A stretch of DNA of 64,000 nucleotides from positions 256,041-320,040 of the forward strand of contig NZ_MU158691.1 of NCBI RefSeq assembly GCF_015209965.1, in the 5' to 3' direction. This document shows, piece by piece, positions 1-8,963 of this stretch. Positions within the stretch are counted from its first letter, which is position 1. Each line of letters begins with the position of its first letter. The notes below the pieces were generated by a model. That model did not search any database, was not told where the DNA came from, and was given only the letters and a program-made list of their open reading frames with translations. The translations under genes were made by a program, and so were the position numbers. Source of the DNA: Sphingobacterium pedocola. GTDB taxonomy: Bacteria; Bacteroidota; Bacteroidia; Sphingobacteriales; Sphingobacteriaceae.

Positions 1-1
1 T

Positions 2-415
2 CTTAACGACCTTTTTATGGAGATGCTAAAATCAAGGAGGGAAAGTGCTATCATCAATACCACCTCAATTCTGAGCATGGTGCCTTCATTGCTAGAGGCT
101 ACCTATTCGGCTTCAAAAAGCGCGTTGGCATTTTATACCAAATCGTTAAGGGAACACCTAAAAATTATAGGAGCTAATGTAAAGGTTTTTGAACTGTTGC
201 CACCTTTGGTGGATACGGATATGGTGGCCGATAGAGATGAAAAAAAGATAAGTACCGAGCAACTGGTTAAGGGATTGATAACGGGACTTGAGAAAGATAA
301 ATATACCATTCGGGTAGGTGATTCAAAGCTGATATATATCTTCAACCGTTTTTTTCCTAAATTTACCTTTGGGCTGATCAATCCGAAGAATACTAATGTA
401 ACATTAAAACCATAA
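2..415 (+). CDS. Short-chain dehydrogenase/reductase, C-terminal part (5' end outside window)
   Basis: The reading frame is open from base 2, so the gene begins upstream of the window and the first ATG at 17 is internal. What remains (about 137 codons) is the second half of an SDR-family NAD(P)-dependent oxidoreductase. It shows the INTTSI strand with the catalytic Ser region, the YSASK motif (the YxxxK catalytic pair), and the post-catalytic segment around LLPPLVDTDM. The C-terminal tail is short. It stops 10 bases before the next gene on the same strand, so the two probably share a transcript. The substrate cannot be read from this half. Confidence 0.85.
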   Translation, partial: LNDLFMEMLKSRRESAIINTTSILSMVPSLLEATYSASKSALAFYTKSLREHLKIIGANVKVFELLPPLVDTDMVADRDEKKISTEQLVKGLITGLEKDKYTIRVGDSKLIYIFNRFFPKFTFGLINPKNTNVTLKP

Positions 416-425
416 CAGCTGTTAA

Positions 426-1427
426 ATGAAAGCATTTACAATAAACAAATACGGTAAAAAGGTGGGGGTTGCACTTACTGATGTGCCTGTTCCCGCCCTG
501 AAGGAAGACGAAGTATTGGTAGAAATTTATGCATCGGGCTTAAATCTGCTGGATTCCAAGATCAAGGCCGGTGAATTCAAATTTATCCTGCCATACAAAT
601 TGCCACTTATTTTAGGGCATGATGCAGCGGGGGTAATTACCGATGTTGGAAAAAATGTAAAGCAGTTCAAGGTAGGTGATGAGGTTTATTCCCGTCCATC
701 AGATTTCAGCATTGGTACATTTGCGCAGTTTATCGCGATCAATGAAAAAGATTTAGCCTTAAAGCCAAAGAACCTTGCTATGGAAGAAGCCGCGTCCATC
801 CCTTTGGTTTCACTTACTGCCTGGCAAGCCCTGGTGGAAAAAGCAAATCTCAAAAAGGGACAGAAAGTTTTCATCCAGGCAGGCTCCGGAGGTGTAGGGA
901 CAATTGCCATACAACTGGCGAAACATCTCGGGGCAACTGTTGCTACAACAGCAAGTGAAAAGAGCTTTCCCATGCTGAAAGAGTTGGGGGCGGATGTGCT
1001 GATTGATTACAAAAAGGAAGATTTTGAAACTATCCTGAAAGATTACGATGTTGTGCTGAACAGCCAGGATACAAAGACACTTGAAAAATCATTACGGATC
1101 TTAAAACCCGGAGGCAAGGCGATTTCGATCTCGGGTCCACCAACGCCGGATTTTGCCAAAGCAATTGGCGCTCCCTGGTTTGTGACGATTATTCTATCAC
1201 TGATCAGCTCGGGTATTCGGAGAAAAGCCAGGAAACTGGGGCTGGAGTATTCCTTTTTGTTTATGAGAGCTGATGGAAAGCAGTTGGAAGAAATTTCCAA
1301 ACTAATTGAAAAAGGAGAAATCAAGCCTGTGGTAGATAAGGCATTCCCTTTTGAGCAAACTAATGAGGCGCTGGAATACGTGGAGAGTGGGCGTGCCAAG
1401 GGGAAAGTAGTCATCAATTTAAAGTAG
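426..1427 (+). CDS. NADP-dependent quinone oxidoreductase-like, zinc-free MDR protein
   Basis: The protein has 333 residues, the usual length for the quinone-oxidoreductase branch of medium-chain dehydrogenases. The N-terminal GroES-like domain contains GHDAAGVITDVG near residue 60. The Rossmann motif GSGGVGTIAIQLAKHLGA lies near residue 155, and a substrate-domain tail ends in GRAKGKVVINL. I see no cysteine cluster for structural zinc, so this is the zinc-independent type (family knowledge). It follows the SDR gene after 10 bases and is probably cotranscribed with it. Such enzymes reduce quinones or enones with NADPH in the cytoplasm. The exact substrate is unknown. Confidence 0.9.
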   Translation: MKAFTINKYGKKVGVALTDVPVPALKEDEVLVEIYASGLNLLDSKIKAGEFKFILPYKLPLILGHDAAGVITDVGKNVKQFKVGDEVYSRPSDFSIGTFAQFIAINEKDLALKPKNLAMEEAASIPLVSLTAWQALVEKANLKKGQKVFIQAGSGGVGTIAIQLAKHLGATVATTASEKSFPMLKELGADVLIDYKKEDFETILKDYDVVLNSQDTKTLEKSLRILKPGGKAISISGPPTPDFAKAIGAPWFVTIILSLISSGIRRKARKLGLEYSFLFMRADGKQLEEISKLIEKGEIKPVVDKAFPFEQTNEALEYVESGRAKGKVVINLK

Positions 1428-1501
1428 ATGAATTCATATATTTAATTTATAGAAAATCTAAAACAACTTGAAGCGCTTAGAAAAAGAAAAAGCTGGTTTA
1501 A

Positions 1502-1767
1502 ATGAATAGAGCGAAATCAAAATTGTATCGGAAAGTAAATACGAAAACATATAATGTCCATCATAATTTTGGAGGAGATTTTAACGATTCAAGAAATACT
1601 TGGCAAGAAACTATACAGCAATCAAGGGCTCTATGTCCGGTAAAAAATAGAGAGGACTAGATTATACTCCTTTATATATATATCTTTTATATGTGTCTTT
1701 TGTCGCTCGATAGTTTATTCGCACAGAGTCCGATTATTATAGAAGGAAGCTAAGGGCTTAGAAGAGT
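1502..1767 (+). pseudogene. Decayed 5' part of an HHNFGGDF-type conserved hypothetical protein
   Basis: A 52-codon frame from ATG 1502 reads like MNRAKSKLYRKVN followed by VHHNFGGDF and ends at 1660. Shifting frame at 1654 gives GLDYTPLYIYLLY, then an in-frame stop at 1711. From memory, Bacteroidota carry a family of about 150 residues with an RKVNTK, HHNFGGDF, RGLDYTPL order and a CCTHTFNG C-terminus. This piece matches the N-terminal half with at least one frameshift and stops. A matching C-terminal piece lies at 30357-30535. The rest of the 1428-1888 gap holds nothing else I can name. The family has no function I know of. Confidence 0.5.
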
Positions 1768-1888
1768 AAACGATAATAACGCTTATGAAGACGGGAGGAA
1801 ATGTTGGGATTTCTGTTGCCAAGGACAGTATATTTCCCCTAGCTATAAATTGCTGGATCTGGGCAAACAACGGGTAATGCGCGTCCGA

Positions 1889-2692
1889 CTAACTGTATAT
1901 TTTTAGAAATTTCAGGCGTTTACTTACCTGCGTAATCCACTCTCTGGCCATTAATTCGTGCCCGGGAACTGTTGGATGGATACCATCCCATATCCAGTAC
2001 GCATCTGGCGCCTTTTTTGTTGCCTCGTCAAACACCCGCTGAAAATCGACGACTACAGCATCAAACTCTACGGCGAGATTTCGCACCCGGTCACTTAGTT
2101 TGGCGACCATGGGCTGATAAGAATTCCAATGTTCCTTGATCTTTCCAACTGGCGCTAAAAATGGTAAGCCTAGTACAATTAGGGTATTGGAATCGTGTTT
2201 ACGCACCTGCTCTAACAAATTACGGTAGCAATCCTCAAATGCCTGAACGTAAATTTCTTCTGTTTCTGCAGGAGGGTTCTCTACGAACTTGGCGGCATCA
2301 TTTATCCCAATTAAAATACTTAGTACGTCAGGATGCAGGTCAAGGCAATCTGTTTGCCAGCGGCTTTGCAATTGAGTAATCGTGTTGCCGCTGATTCCTC
2401 TGTTGTAAAATAGCAAATCACTTGACGGAAAATCTGCGCCCCAGCGACTTGAAATCGAAAATGCATATCCGTGGCCCATGATATGATTAGGATCGGCATT
2501 TCTTCCGCGCTTCCCGTCGGTGATCGAGTCTCCTTGAAATAAAATGGTCATGCCCTTTGCCTGGTTAGAGAAACAGGCCGCATCTTTGACGTCCGATGAT
2601 TTAGCTGTTTGAAGTGGTAGGCCGCCAGCGACTGCAGCTATAGCCGCCGAACGAAGGAAGGAACGTCTGGATGAGTTTTTTGTCATTTGCAA
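1889..2692 (-). CDS. Tat-exported SGNH/GDSL hydrolase (acetylesterase or lipase-like)
   Basis: The protein has 267 residues. The N-terminus holds a twin-arginine signal (SRRSFLRSAAIAAVAGGLPL), so it should be exported folded. All four SGNH blocks are visible: FQGDSITDG (nucleophile Ser), GISGNT (Gly), IGINDA (Asn) and DGIHPT (Asp/His). This is the TesA / rhamnogalacturonan acetylesterase type of fold, and the periplasmic location suggests removal of acyl groups from glycans. It stands alone: the next gene upstream is 100 bases away and is an HxlR regulator on the same strand. The substrate is inferred only from the family. Confidence 0.9.
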   Translation of the reverse strand: MQMTKNSSRRSFLRSAAIAAVAGGLPLQTAKSSDVKDAACFSNQAKGMTILFQGDSITDGKRGRNADPNHIMGHGYAFSISSRWGADFPSSDLLFYNRGISGNTITQLQSRWQTDCLDLHPDVLSILIGINDAAKFVENPPAETEEIYVQAFEDCYRNLLEQVRKHDSNTLIVLGLPFLAPVGKIKEHWNSYQPMVAKLSDRVRNLAVEFDAVVVDFQRVFDEATKKAPDAYWIWDGIHPTVPGHELMAREWITQVSKRLKFLKIYS

Positions 2693-2796
2693 TGTTTATT
2701 ATATATTTCTCGAGCAAGCAAGTTACATTAGCGATATTAAAATCGCAAGCGGATATCAGATTTACATTAGGTAGTCTTTCACATCTTTTGAAATGT

Positions 2797-3114
2797 TTAC
2801 TTTTTAAACACCTCCTGCCGATGTTTTATTTCCCACTCTTTTAGTGCGTTAATGATAGGTATCAACGTATTTGCATAAGGTGTCCATCTGTAAGTGATTT
2901 TTACCGGATAATCATTGGTCACAATCCGCTGAATGAGCTTATGTTGCTCCAAATCCTTCAATTCCTTAGCCATCGCCTTTGGTGTAATACCGGGAATACT
3001 TTCCTGAATATCGCTAAAACGTTCATTGCCCACACCCACAGAGATGATGATCGGCAATTTCCATTTTCCATTTATAACATCCAACGCATCACGTACCGGT
3101 TTTACAGTGTCCAA
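2797..3114 (-). CDS. HxlR-family winged-helix regulator (start uncertain)
   Basis: The HxlR domain runs almost end to end: ALDVINGKWKLPIIIS, GITPKAMAKELKDLE (recognition helix region), then YRWTPYANTLIPII. The only starts in this frame are TTG at 3114 and codons a little upstream, because the frame closes at 3135. The neighbouring frame has an ATG at 3143 that reads MATKNLTYPA and stops just inside the gene. Adding one base near 3113 would join the two into a typical HxlR N-terminus with a cysteine. So either the gene uses TTG or it carries a one-base deletion. It faces the oxidoreductase operon at 3250 and probably controls it. Confidence 0.75.
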   Translation of the reverse strand: MDTVKPVRDALDVINGKWKLPIIISVGVGNERFSDIQESIPGITPKAMAKELKDLEQHKLIQRIVTNDYPVKITYRWTPYANTLIPIINALKEWEIKHRQEVFKK

Positions 3115-3143
3115 GCAGGATAAGTAAGGTTTTTAGTAGCCAT

Positions 3144-3249
3144 ATTAAAATCGTTTTTAAAAAACACACTTTCCTTTAGGAAACTACTATACAAAGTAAA
3201 GTGTTTTTCTTTTAATTTTGCAACACAAATCAGTAAAAAAATAGACAAT
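3144..3249. promoter_or_regulatory. Divergent promoter/operator between hxlR-type gene and reductase operon
   Basis: TAATTTTG at 3213-3220 fits the Bacteroidota -7 element for the rightward operon. Upstream is a nested inverted repeat: AAAACACACTTT near 3160-3174 against AAAGTGTTTT near 3198-3208, with TTTCCTTTAGGAAA between them. HxlR proteins bind such dyads, which makes this the likely operator (inference). Confidence 0.45.
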
Positions 3250-3996
3250 ATGAAAATAGGAATTATTGGCGTGGGATATATCGGGAAAACATTGGCTTTA
3301 AAATTAGGGTCGGCAGGACACAATGTATCCGTTGCTAACACACGTTCGCCAGAAAAAATGGATCCCGATGTACTAGCTACGGGTGCAAAAGCTGTTACCG
3401 CTCAGCAGGCTATAGAGGATAATGAGGTAATCATTTTGTCCATTCCCTTAAACCGTATACCGGATATAGCCCCTTTATTCGCATCGGTACCAGAGAACGT
3501 CACCGTAATTGATACGTCTAATTATTATCCAGCAAGAGACCTTAAAATTAACCGTATAGAAGGTGGGTTAGTAGAAAGTTTATGGGTAACAGAACAACTA
3601 GGACGGCCGATTGCCAAAGCGTGGAATGCCATTGGTTCCCAATCACTGAAAAAAAATGGAAAATCTTCCGGAGACTCGGATCGTATAGCCATTCCATTTG
3701 CCGCTGACCGTGGAACTGATAGAAATATTACTAAGAAATTGATTGAAGAGACTGGATTTGATGCTTACGATACAGGTCTATTAGCTGACTCCTGGAGACA
3801 GCAACCAGGCGCCCCCATTTATTGTACAGACCTTACGGCGGCTCAAATAGCATCTCTGATTGATACCGCAGAAAGAGCGCGCCTGCCAGCAAGAAGGGAT
3901 TTGGCCGTTGCAGCCATTATGGAACGTATGAGCAGTGCTGAAGCTAATCCAGATGCTGATTTCGGCTTACGTTTAAGTCGTGCGCTATACATTTAA
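3250..3996 (+). CDS. NAD(P)-binding F420-reductase-like oxidoreductase, copy 1
   Basis: The protein has 248 residues. The N-terminus GVGYIGKTLALKLGSAGH is a Rossmann fold of the NADPH-dependent F420 reductase / NADP oxidoreductase (F420_oxidored) family, followed by VANTRSPE and DTSNYYPARD. Its paralogue at 5400-6080 shares this layout, including the unusual DSWRQQPG...YC segment near the C-terminus. Bacteroidota are not known to make F420, so the true partner is probably a flavin or NADP substrate (inference). It is the first gene of an operon with an LLM flavin monooxygenase and the second copy. Confidence 0.85.
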   Translation: MKIGIIGVGYIGKTLALKLGSAGHNVSVANTRSPEKMDPDVLATGAKAVTAQQAIEDNEVIILSIPLNRIPDIAPLFASVPENVTVIDTSNYYPARDLKINRIEGGLVESLWVTEQLGRPIAKAWNAIGSQSLKKNGKSSGDSDRIAIPFAADRGTDRNITKKLIEETGFDAYDTGLLADSWRQQPGAPIYCTDLTAAQIASLIDTAERARLPARRDLAVAAIMERMSSAEANPDADFGLRLSRALYI

Positions 3997-4009
3997 TCTT
4001 AAACGTAGA

Positions 4010-5362
4010 ATGATGAACGCTTTAGAAGATAAAATTACCCCTATACGAAAACAGATGCTCATCGGTCTTCATCTCGGAAACGGATACGGTTCACAGCCGG
4101 GAGCTTGGCGTATGCCGGGAGTGGATCCCAAAAGCTACACGAGTTTTGATGCACGTGTAAAACAAGCTCAAGCAGCGGAACGTGGTAAATTTCAGTTTAT
4201 ATTTTTGCCAGATGGTCCTGGTGCTATCTTGGCAGACATAGAATCAGAGTCGCCAGCCTTTAACCTCGATGTGATGATGACACTTGCTGCAGTGGCAAGA
4301 GAAACTCAATATATTGGATTGGTCGCAACAGGATCGACTACATTTAATGAACCTTTCAATTTGGCAAGGCAGTTCAAAGCGTTGGATATTATGAGCCACG
4401 GCAGAGCGGGATGGAATGCCATCACATCGAGCGGTGATGATGTCGCTGCTAACTATGGAAGAAGAATTCCGTCGAGCGAAGACCGTTACGGTCGTGCACA
4501 CGAAGTTATCCAACTCATTCAATCCCTTTGGGGCAGTTGGGGCAAAGACGCATGGGTACATAACACGGAAAGCGGGCAGTTTGCCAAAAGAGAGGAGATT
4601 ATATCAATCAATCTACAAGGTAAATTTGTCGGCTCGAGAGGTCCACTTTATATTCCGCCGTCGGAGCAAGGTCAGCCCATTATTTTTCATGCAGGTGGCA
4701 GTCCCAATACCCACGAATTGGCAGGACGTTTTGCCAATGTGGTTATTGGAGCGGCATTTACTATTGAAGATGCTCGTGATCAGCGCAATGCGTTTAGAGA
4801 GGCGGCCAGACGTTTCGGCCGTAATCCCGACGAAATCAACTATATTCCCGGATTGATGACCACCATTGCAAAAGACAGGCGCACGGCACTCGATCGCCGA
4901 ATTCTGTTAGGGCGCGGTTCATTCACGAAAAGAATCAGCTATTTGCAACAAATGCTGGGCGTTCCGCTTGATGCTTCTCGTCTCGAGGACCCGATTTCGA
5001 AAACATTGCTGGAAAATGCCCGCCCGTCTCGGTACGACCCTCGTTCTGCTCATGCATTAAAAATTGCACAAGAAGGTTGGAGTGTTCGTGATATTCTTGC
5101 CCACGGCGTGATAGATTATCATCCCGTAATTGTTGGTCCGGGTGTCGAAGCTGCCGACCATATGCAAGCTTGGTTCGAAGCAGGTGCCGCTGACGGATTC
5201 TGGGTTTCGCCCGACGTGAATTCGGACGGAATTGATGCCTTTGTAGACGAGGTTATACCTATCTTGCAAGAGAGAGGACTTTTTCACAAGGAGTATGCAG
5301 GCAAAACTTTGCGTGAACATCTAGGCGCTCCGGATCAGTATGGAGTTGATCCCCGCATTTAG
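4010..5362 (+). CDS. LLM-class flavin-dependent monooxygenase (NtaA/SnaA/DszA type)
   Basis: The protein has about 450 residues, normal for the nitrilotriacetate-monooxygenase branch of bacterial luciferase-like enzymes. Visible landmarks are LHLGNGYGSQPGAWR at the N-terminus, FIFLPDG, GLVATGSTTFNEPFNLARQ, DIMSHGRAGWNAITS and VGSRGPLYIPPSEQGQPII. These proteins use FMNH2 and O2 and need a partner that supplies reduced flavin. I start it at ATG 4010 (4013 is also possible). A GTG at 3980 in the same frame would overlap the previous gene by 17 bases and adds a non-conserved leader. It sits between two F420-reductase-like paralogues, which suggests that they serve it. Confidence 0.88.
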   Translation: MMNALEDKITPIRKQMLIGLHLGNGYGSQPGAWRMPGVDPKSYTSFDARVKQAQAAERGKFQFIFLPDGPGAILADIESESPAFNLDVMMTLAAVARETQYIGLVATGSTTFNEPFNLARQFKALDIMSHGRAGWNAITSSGDDVAANYGRRIPSSEDRYGRAHEVIQLIQSLWGSWGKDAWVHNTESGQFAKREEIISINLQGKFVGSRGPLYIPPSEQGQPIIFHAGGSPNTHELAGRFANVVIGAAFTIEDARDQRNAFREAARRFGRNPDEINYIPGLMTTIAKDRRTALDRRILLGRGSFTKRISYLQQMLGVPLDASRLEDPISKTLLENARPSRYDPRSAHALKIAQEGWSVRDILAHGVIDYHPVIVGPGVEAADHMQAWFEAGAADGFWVSPDVNSDGIDAFVDEVIPILQERGLFHKEYAGKTLREHLGAPDQYGVDPRI

Positions 5363-5399
5363 ATCGAACTCTAATCGTAACATCTAAAACATATATATA

Positions 5400-6080
5400 A
5401 TGGAAATTGGAATAATTGGATCCGGAAATATTGGTAGTATATTAGCCGGATATTTAACAAAATTAGGTCACCATGTCGCGATTGCAAATTCACGAGGACC
5501 AGAAACGTTAACCGAAGTTGCTGCAAAAACCGGCGCGAGTCCAGCAACGGTAGAAGCAGCTGCTCGTGCAAAGGACCTTATCATAATCGCCATTCCGCAA
5601 AAGGCAATGTTAAAGCTACCGGTTGAAATTTTGTCGGTTTCGGAAGCTGTTATTGTGGATGCCGGAAATTACTATCCTTCCCGCGACGGAAAAATTACAG
5701 ATATCAAAAACGGATTGACGGACAGTGAATGGACAGCGAAAGTGATCGGGCACGCTGTGGTTAAAGCTTTTAATAATATTGTCGCACCAAGTTTAGCCGA
5801 CAAAGCTGTTCCAGCGGAAAGTTCCAATAGAGTTGCATTATCTGTGGCTGGCAATGATCAGGACCAAAAACAAATTGTGATGCAACTTGTTGATGAAATC
5901 GGCTTCGACGCCATAGACGGAGGTTTGCTTTCTGAATCGTGGAGACAACAACCCGGAGAACCTGCCTATTGCCAAGATTTGGATAGAGAAAAGTTGAAAG
6001 CGGCATTACAACAATCTGATATCAGTAAACGTGCTGAAAACCTTGCTGTGGCTGATGAAATTGCCAAGCCATATTTGTGA
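5400..6080 (+). CDS. NAD(P)-binding F420-reductase-like oxidoreductase, copy 2
   Basis: The protein has 226 residues and the same family as the gene at 3250. It shows GSGNIGSILAGYLTKLGHH, ANSRGPETL, DAGNYYPSRDG, VKAFNNI and SESWRQQPGEPAYCQDL. It starts 37 bases after the monooxygenase stop and is probably the third gene of that operon. Having two copies around one monooxygenase suggests a duplication after the operon formed, or separate substrates. The divergence between the copies is large enough that both are probably functional. Confidence 0.85.
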   Translation: MEIGIIGSGNIGSILAGYLTKLGHHVAIANSRGPETLTEVAAKTGASPATVEAAARAKDLIIIAIPQKAMLKLPVEILSVSEAVIVDAGNYYPSRDGKITDIKNGLTDSEWTAKVIGHAVVKAFNNIVAPSLADKAVPAESSNRVALSVAGNDQDQKQIVMQLVDEIGFDAIDGGLLSESWRQQPGEPAYCQDLDREKLKAALQQSDISKRAENLAVADEIAKPYL

Positions 6081-6482
6081 AAATGAAAATTATAATCAAG
6101 ATTTAACTGCAATTTTGTTAAAGTTTGGTTTACCTCAATTTCGATATCTTACAACAATAGAATTTAAAAATAGTTGTGCACTCCCGGAATATATTCCAGA
6201 TCAGATGTCAGCTCCCCAAATTAATACTACGTAATCTTGGGAAGCCGACATTTAACCTCAAATTTAAACTTTTTACCGATAGATAGGCCCCCTTAGAATG
6301 ATAGAGCGAGGGAGAGGTGCCCTATTTTTATCGCCTAGTTGTTTTTAGGATCCATTTTTGCTTACAATTCACGTAATTGAACGGAATTCTTTAATTTTGG
6401 CTGTAGCTATTTAGGAGAAGATTATAATATTATCTCTTCAGCGAAGGAACGTTTTGGATAAATTTAGAAATAGGGACGAGCA
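6081..6482 (+). promoter_or_regulatory. Intergenic region with promoter for the TPR gene
   Basis: There is no convincing gene in these 400 bases. A 67-codon frame from 6031 overlaps the previous gene and has no family features. TAATTTTG at 6392-6399 fits the -7 element for the gene at 6483, leaving a leader of about 75 bases. No clear -33 element or terminator was seen. Confidence 0.4.
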
Positions 6483-8963
6483 ATGATATTGAAAGAAAGC
6501 ACCGGCTATAACTACCTCAAATACCTGCTTACCGTGGTCTTTTCAGCGTTGCTGATTATGGGGTATGCACAGGAAACTCAAGTTGTGGATTCCATTGATG
6601 TCGTACGTGATTACCGACCTATATTGGCCGATGCCGTAAAGGCCCGTCGGAGTCCAGATATGCGTATCAACAGAGAAGCGATCGAGAATGAGCTACAACA
6701 GGTGGCCGCTGCCACATATTTTTCACTAAACGGTTTCAAACAAGCCTACAATGATGAACTTCTTAACCGGAATCCCAATGCTTCACGCGACAATATCGAC
6801 AATTACCGAATTAGTTATCTAGCTTACCGTGCAGGGGAGTACCCAAGAGCGACCTCTATTTTGGAAAATTTGGAAAAATCGGATGCCTATTATCAGGGCG
6901 CTATAATTACTTTGGGCAATATTGCTATAGAGACCGGCGATAAACAACGTGCTCGAAATGCTTTTCTCAAAGCGACGAAAATGGATCTCGATCCGGAATT
7001 GAAAATAATTGCGTTGTATAACTACGCCAAAGTCTTATATGAACTAGACTCCGCCCAAGTTGGCTTAGAAATACTTCAAGACTATATCGCAAAGAAACAT
7101 GTGGATATTAATCGTGATGGTAAGAAACAGGAGAGTGCGGAAACATTATCCATAGATGTTTTGTTGGGTACGAGTAATTTTCATGCGGGAGTAAGTATGC
7201 TAGAATCGTTAAACAAACGGAGCCGCGAAACTGATGTAACCTATCAAAAAGCGACGTATTATCGTGCTTTGGAGTTCTATAATGAGCGTGCTTTCGAAAA
7301 TAGCATATCCATGTTCATGAGATCTGAAAAATTTCCGATCGATCCAGAAATGGCAGCTTTGGCCACGTATTGGAAAGCAGAGGCGATGTATGAAGTACGC
7401 AAATACAAGGAGGCGGTGGAAAACTTTTTCCGATTTCTCCAGATGCCCGCTGCAAGAAATACCGATGTATACAGTTATGCGCACTATGGCCTGGCTTATG
7501 CCGCTTTTCGCAACAACAGCTTTAGTTTGGCTGCTGATTATTTTGAACGCTTTTTGGCTACCGATGGAAGTTCGATAGAGGAAAATGTACGGCATGACGT
7601 GATCGCACGTTTAGGTGACTCGTATTTGTCCTTGCGCAATTATGGCCGGGCCAACCAATACTTTGATCAGTTGATCAACAGTAAAGCTCATAATCAAGAC
7701 TACGCGTTGTTTCAGCGCGGTATTATGTTTGGATTGCAGGACGACAATGAAACCAAGATCAGCACGCTGCAGTCTGTTGTGGAGCAATTCCCCGGTTCGA
7801 ACTATGCGGATGACGTGGCCTTTGAGGTCCCATACACGTATTTCACAATGGGAGATTACGATACCGCCATCGAAGGGCTACAGAAGATGGTCAAAAAATA
7901 CCCCCGAAGCAGCTATGTACCTCGGGCGTTGATTACCATCGGGCTTGTCCAATACAACAAAGGTGAGACCGAAGAAGCGAAGGCTTCCTTCCGGAAGGTA
8001 GTGGAACAACATGCAACAACAGATGAAGCGAGACAAGCATTGCGTTCCATTGAAAACATTTACCTGGATCAAGGAGATGCATCCGGTTATATTCATTACG
8101 CGACCAACGCCGATGTCAGTGATCTGAGTGCCGCCGATCAGGATAACTTCACTTTCCAGGTAGCCTACTCTCTATTTAACAAGGGAGCATATGAAGGGGC
8201 TGTGGAAGCGATCAATGCATACTTTGATAAATTTCCGAAACCCATAAAGGAAAAACATGCTCGTTATATTCGCGGGGTGAGTTTATACCGGACCGGACAT
8301 CCAAAAGAAGCGCTACACGACTTAAATATCATCCTGAACGATTGGACGAGCAAGTATACTGAAAGCACCTTGCTAACGGTAGCTGCATTATATCTAGAGT
8401 TGGAGAAATACAACGAGGCCATCGTGCATCTCAAAAAACTGGAGCTTAATTCAGAATTTAAAGAAAACTATAACTATGCAGTAACTAACCTGATGATTTG
8501 TTATTTCCAAATCGGTGACTTGGAGCAGGTGGCCAAGTATGTGACGTTGATAAAGAACTACAACCGGTCATCTGAGGAAGACATTGCCAAAGCTCACTTG
8601 TACAGTGGGCGAGCCATGCTACAGGAAGGAAATGTGTCTTCAGCCTCGAAGGAACTCAATCTGGCGGCGCTCAAGAGCCAAACGGCAGTCGGTGCAGAGG
8701 CACGGTACCGCACCGGGCAACTGCAGTATGAAAACAAGGAATACGACAAAGCACAGGAAACAGCCTTTGATGTGATCAACAATATGGGGGCGCATGATTA
8801 CTGGGTGGCCAAGAGCTTCCTCCTGCTTGCAGATACCTATGCTGTCAAAGGCAATAAACTCCAGGCAAAGAGTACGTTGGAAAGTGTGATTGCTAATTAT
8901 GAAGATGATGATGATGTCATTCCTTTAGCAAAAGAACGGTTAAAGAAATTGAACATTAAGTAG
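6483..8963 (+). CDS. Large tetratricopeptide-repeat protein, exported
   Basis: The protein has 826 residues. A signal peptide (LLTVVFSALLIMGYAQ) is followed by TPR units along the whole length, for example around GEYPRATSILENLEKSD, GDYDTAIEGLQKMVKKYP, GETEEAKASFRKVVEQ and NEAIVHLKKLEL. Such proteins scaffold complexes in the periplasm or at the outer membrane of Bacteroidota. One oddity is the segment VVDSIDVVRDYRPILADA, directly after the signal peptide, which resembles the mature N-terminus of outer-membrane barrel proteins often encoded next to these TPR genes. The present gene could be a fusion formed by deletion. Usual TPR partners of this type are near 1000 residues, so this one is somewhat short. 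Function is inferred only from the repeats. Confidence 0.85.
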   Translation: MILKESTGYNYLKYLLTVVFSALLIMGYAQETQVVDSIDVVRDYRPILADAVKARRSPDMRINREAIENELQQVAAATYFSLNGFKQAYNDELLNRNPNASRDNIDNYRISYLAYRAGEYPRATSILENLEKSDAYYQGAIITLGNIAIETGDKQRARNAFLKATKMDLDPELKIIALYNYAKVLYELDSAQVGLEILQDYIAKKHVDINRDGKKQESAETLSIDVLLGTSNFHAGVSMLESLNKRSRETDVTYQKATYYRALEFYNERAFENSISMFMRSEKFPIDPEMAALATYWKAEAMYEVRKYKEAVENFFRFLQMPAARNTDVYSYAHYGLAYAAFRNNSFSLAADYFERFLATDGSSIEENVRHDVIARLGDSYLSLRNYGRANQYFDQLINSKAHNQDYALFQRGIMFGLQDDNETKISTLQSVVEQFPGSNYADDVAFEVPYTYFTMGDYDTAIEGLQKMVKKYPRSSYVPRALITIGLVQYNKGETEEAKASFRKVVEQHATTDEARQALRSIENIYLDQGDASGYIHYATNADVSDLSAADQDNFTFQVAYSLFNKGAYEGAVEAINAYFDKFPKPIKEKHARYIRGVSLYRTGHPKEALHDLNIILNDWTSKYTESTLLTVAALYLELEKYNEAIVHLKKLELNSEFKENYNYAVTNLMICYFQIGDLEQVAKYVTLIKNYNRSSEEDIAKAHLYSGRAMLQEGNVSSASKELNLAALKSQTAVGAEARYRTGQLQYENKEYDKAQETAFDVINNMGAHDYWVAKSFLLLADTYAVKGNKLQAKSTLESVIANYEDDDDVIPLAKERLKKLNIK

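Noticed and set aside
6031..6234. 67-codon plus-strand frame after the second reductase
   Set aside because: It overlaps the reductase gene out of frame and has no recognisable motif.
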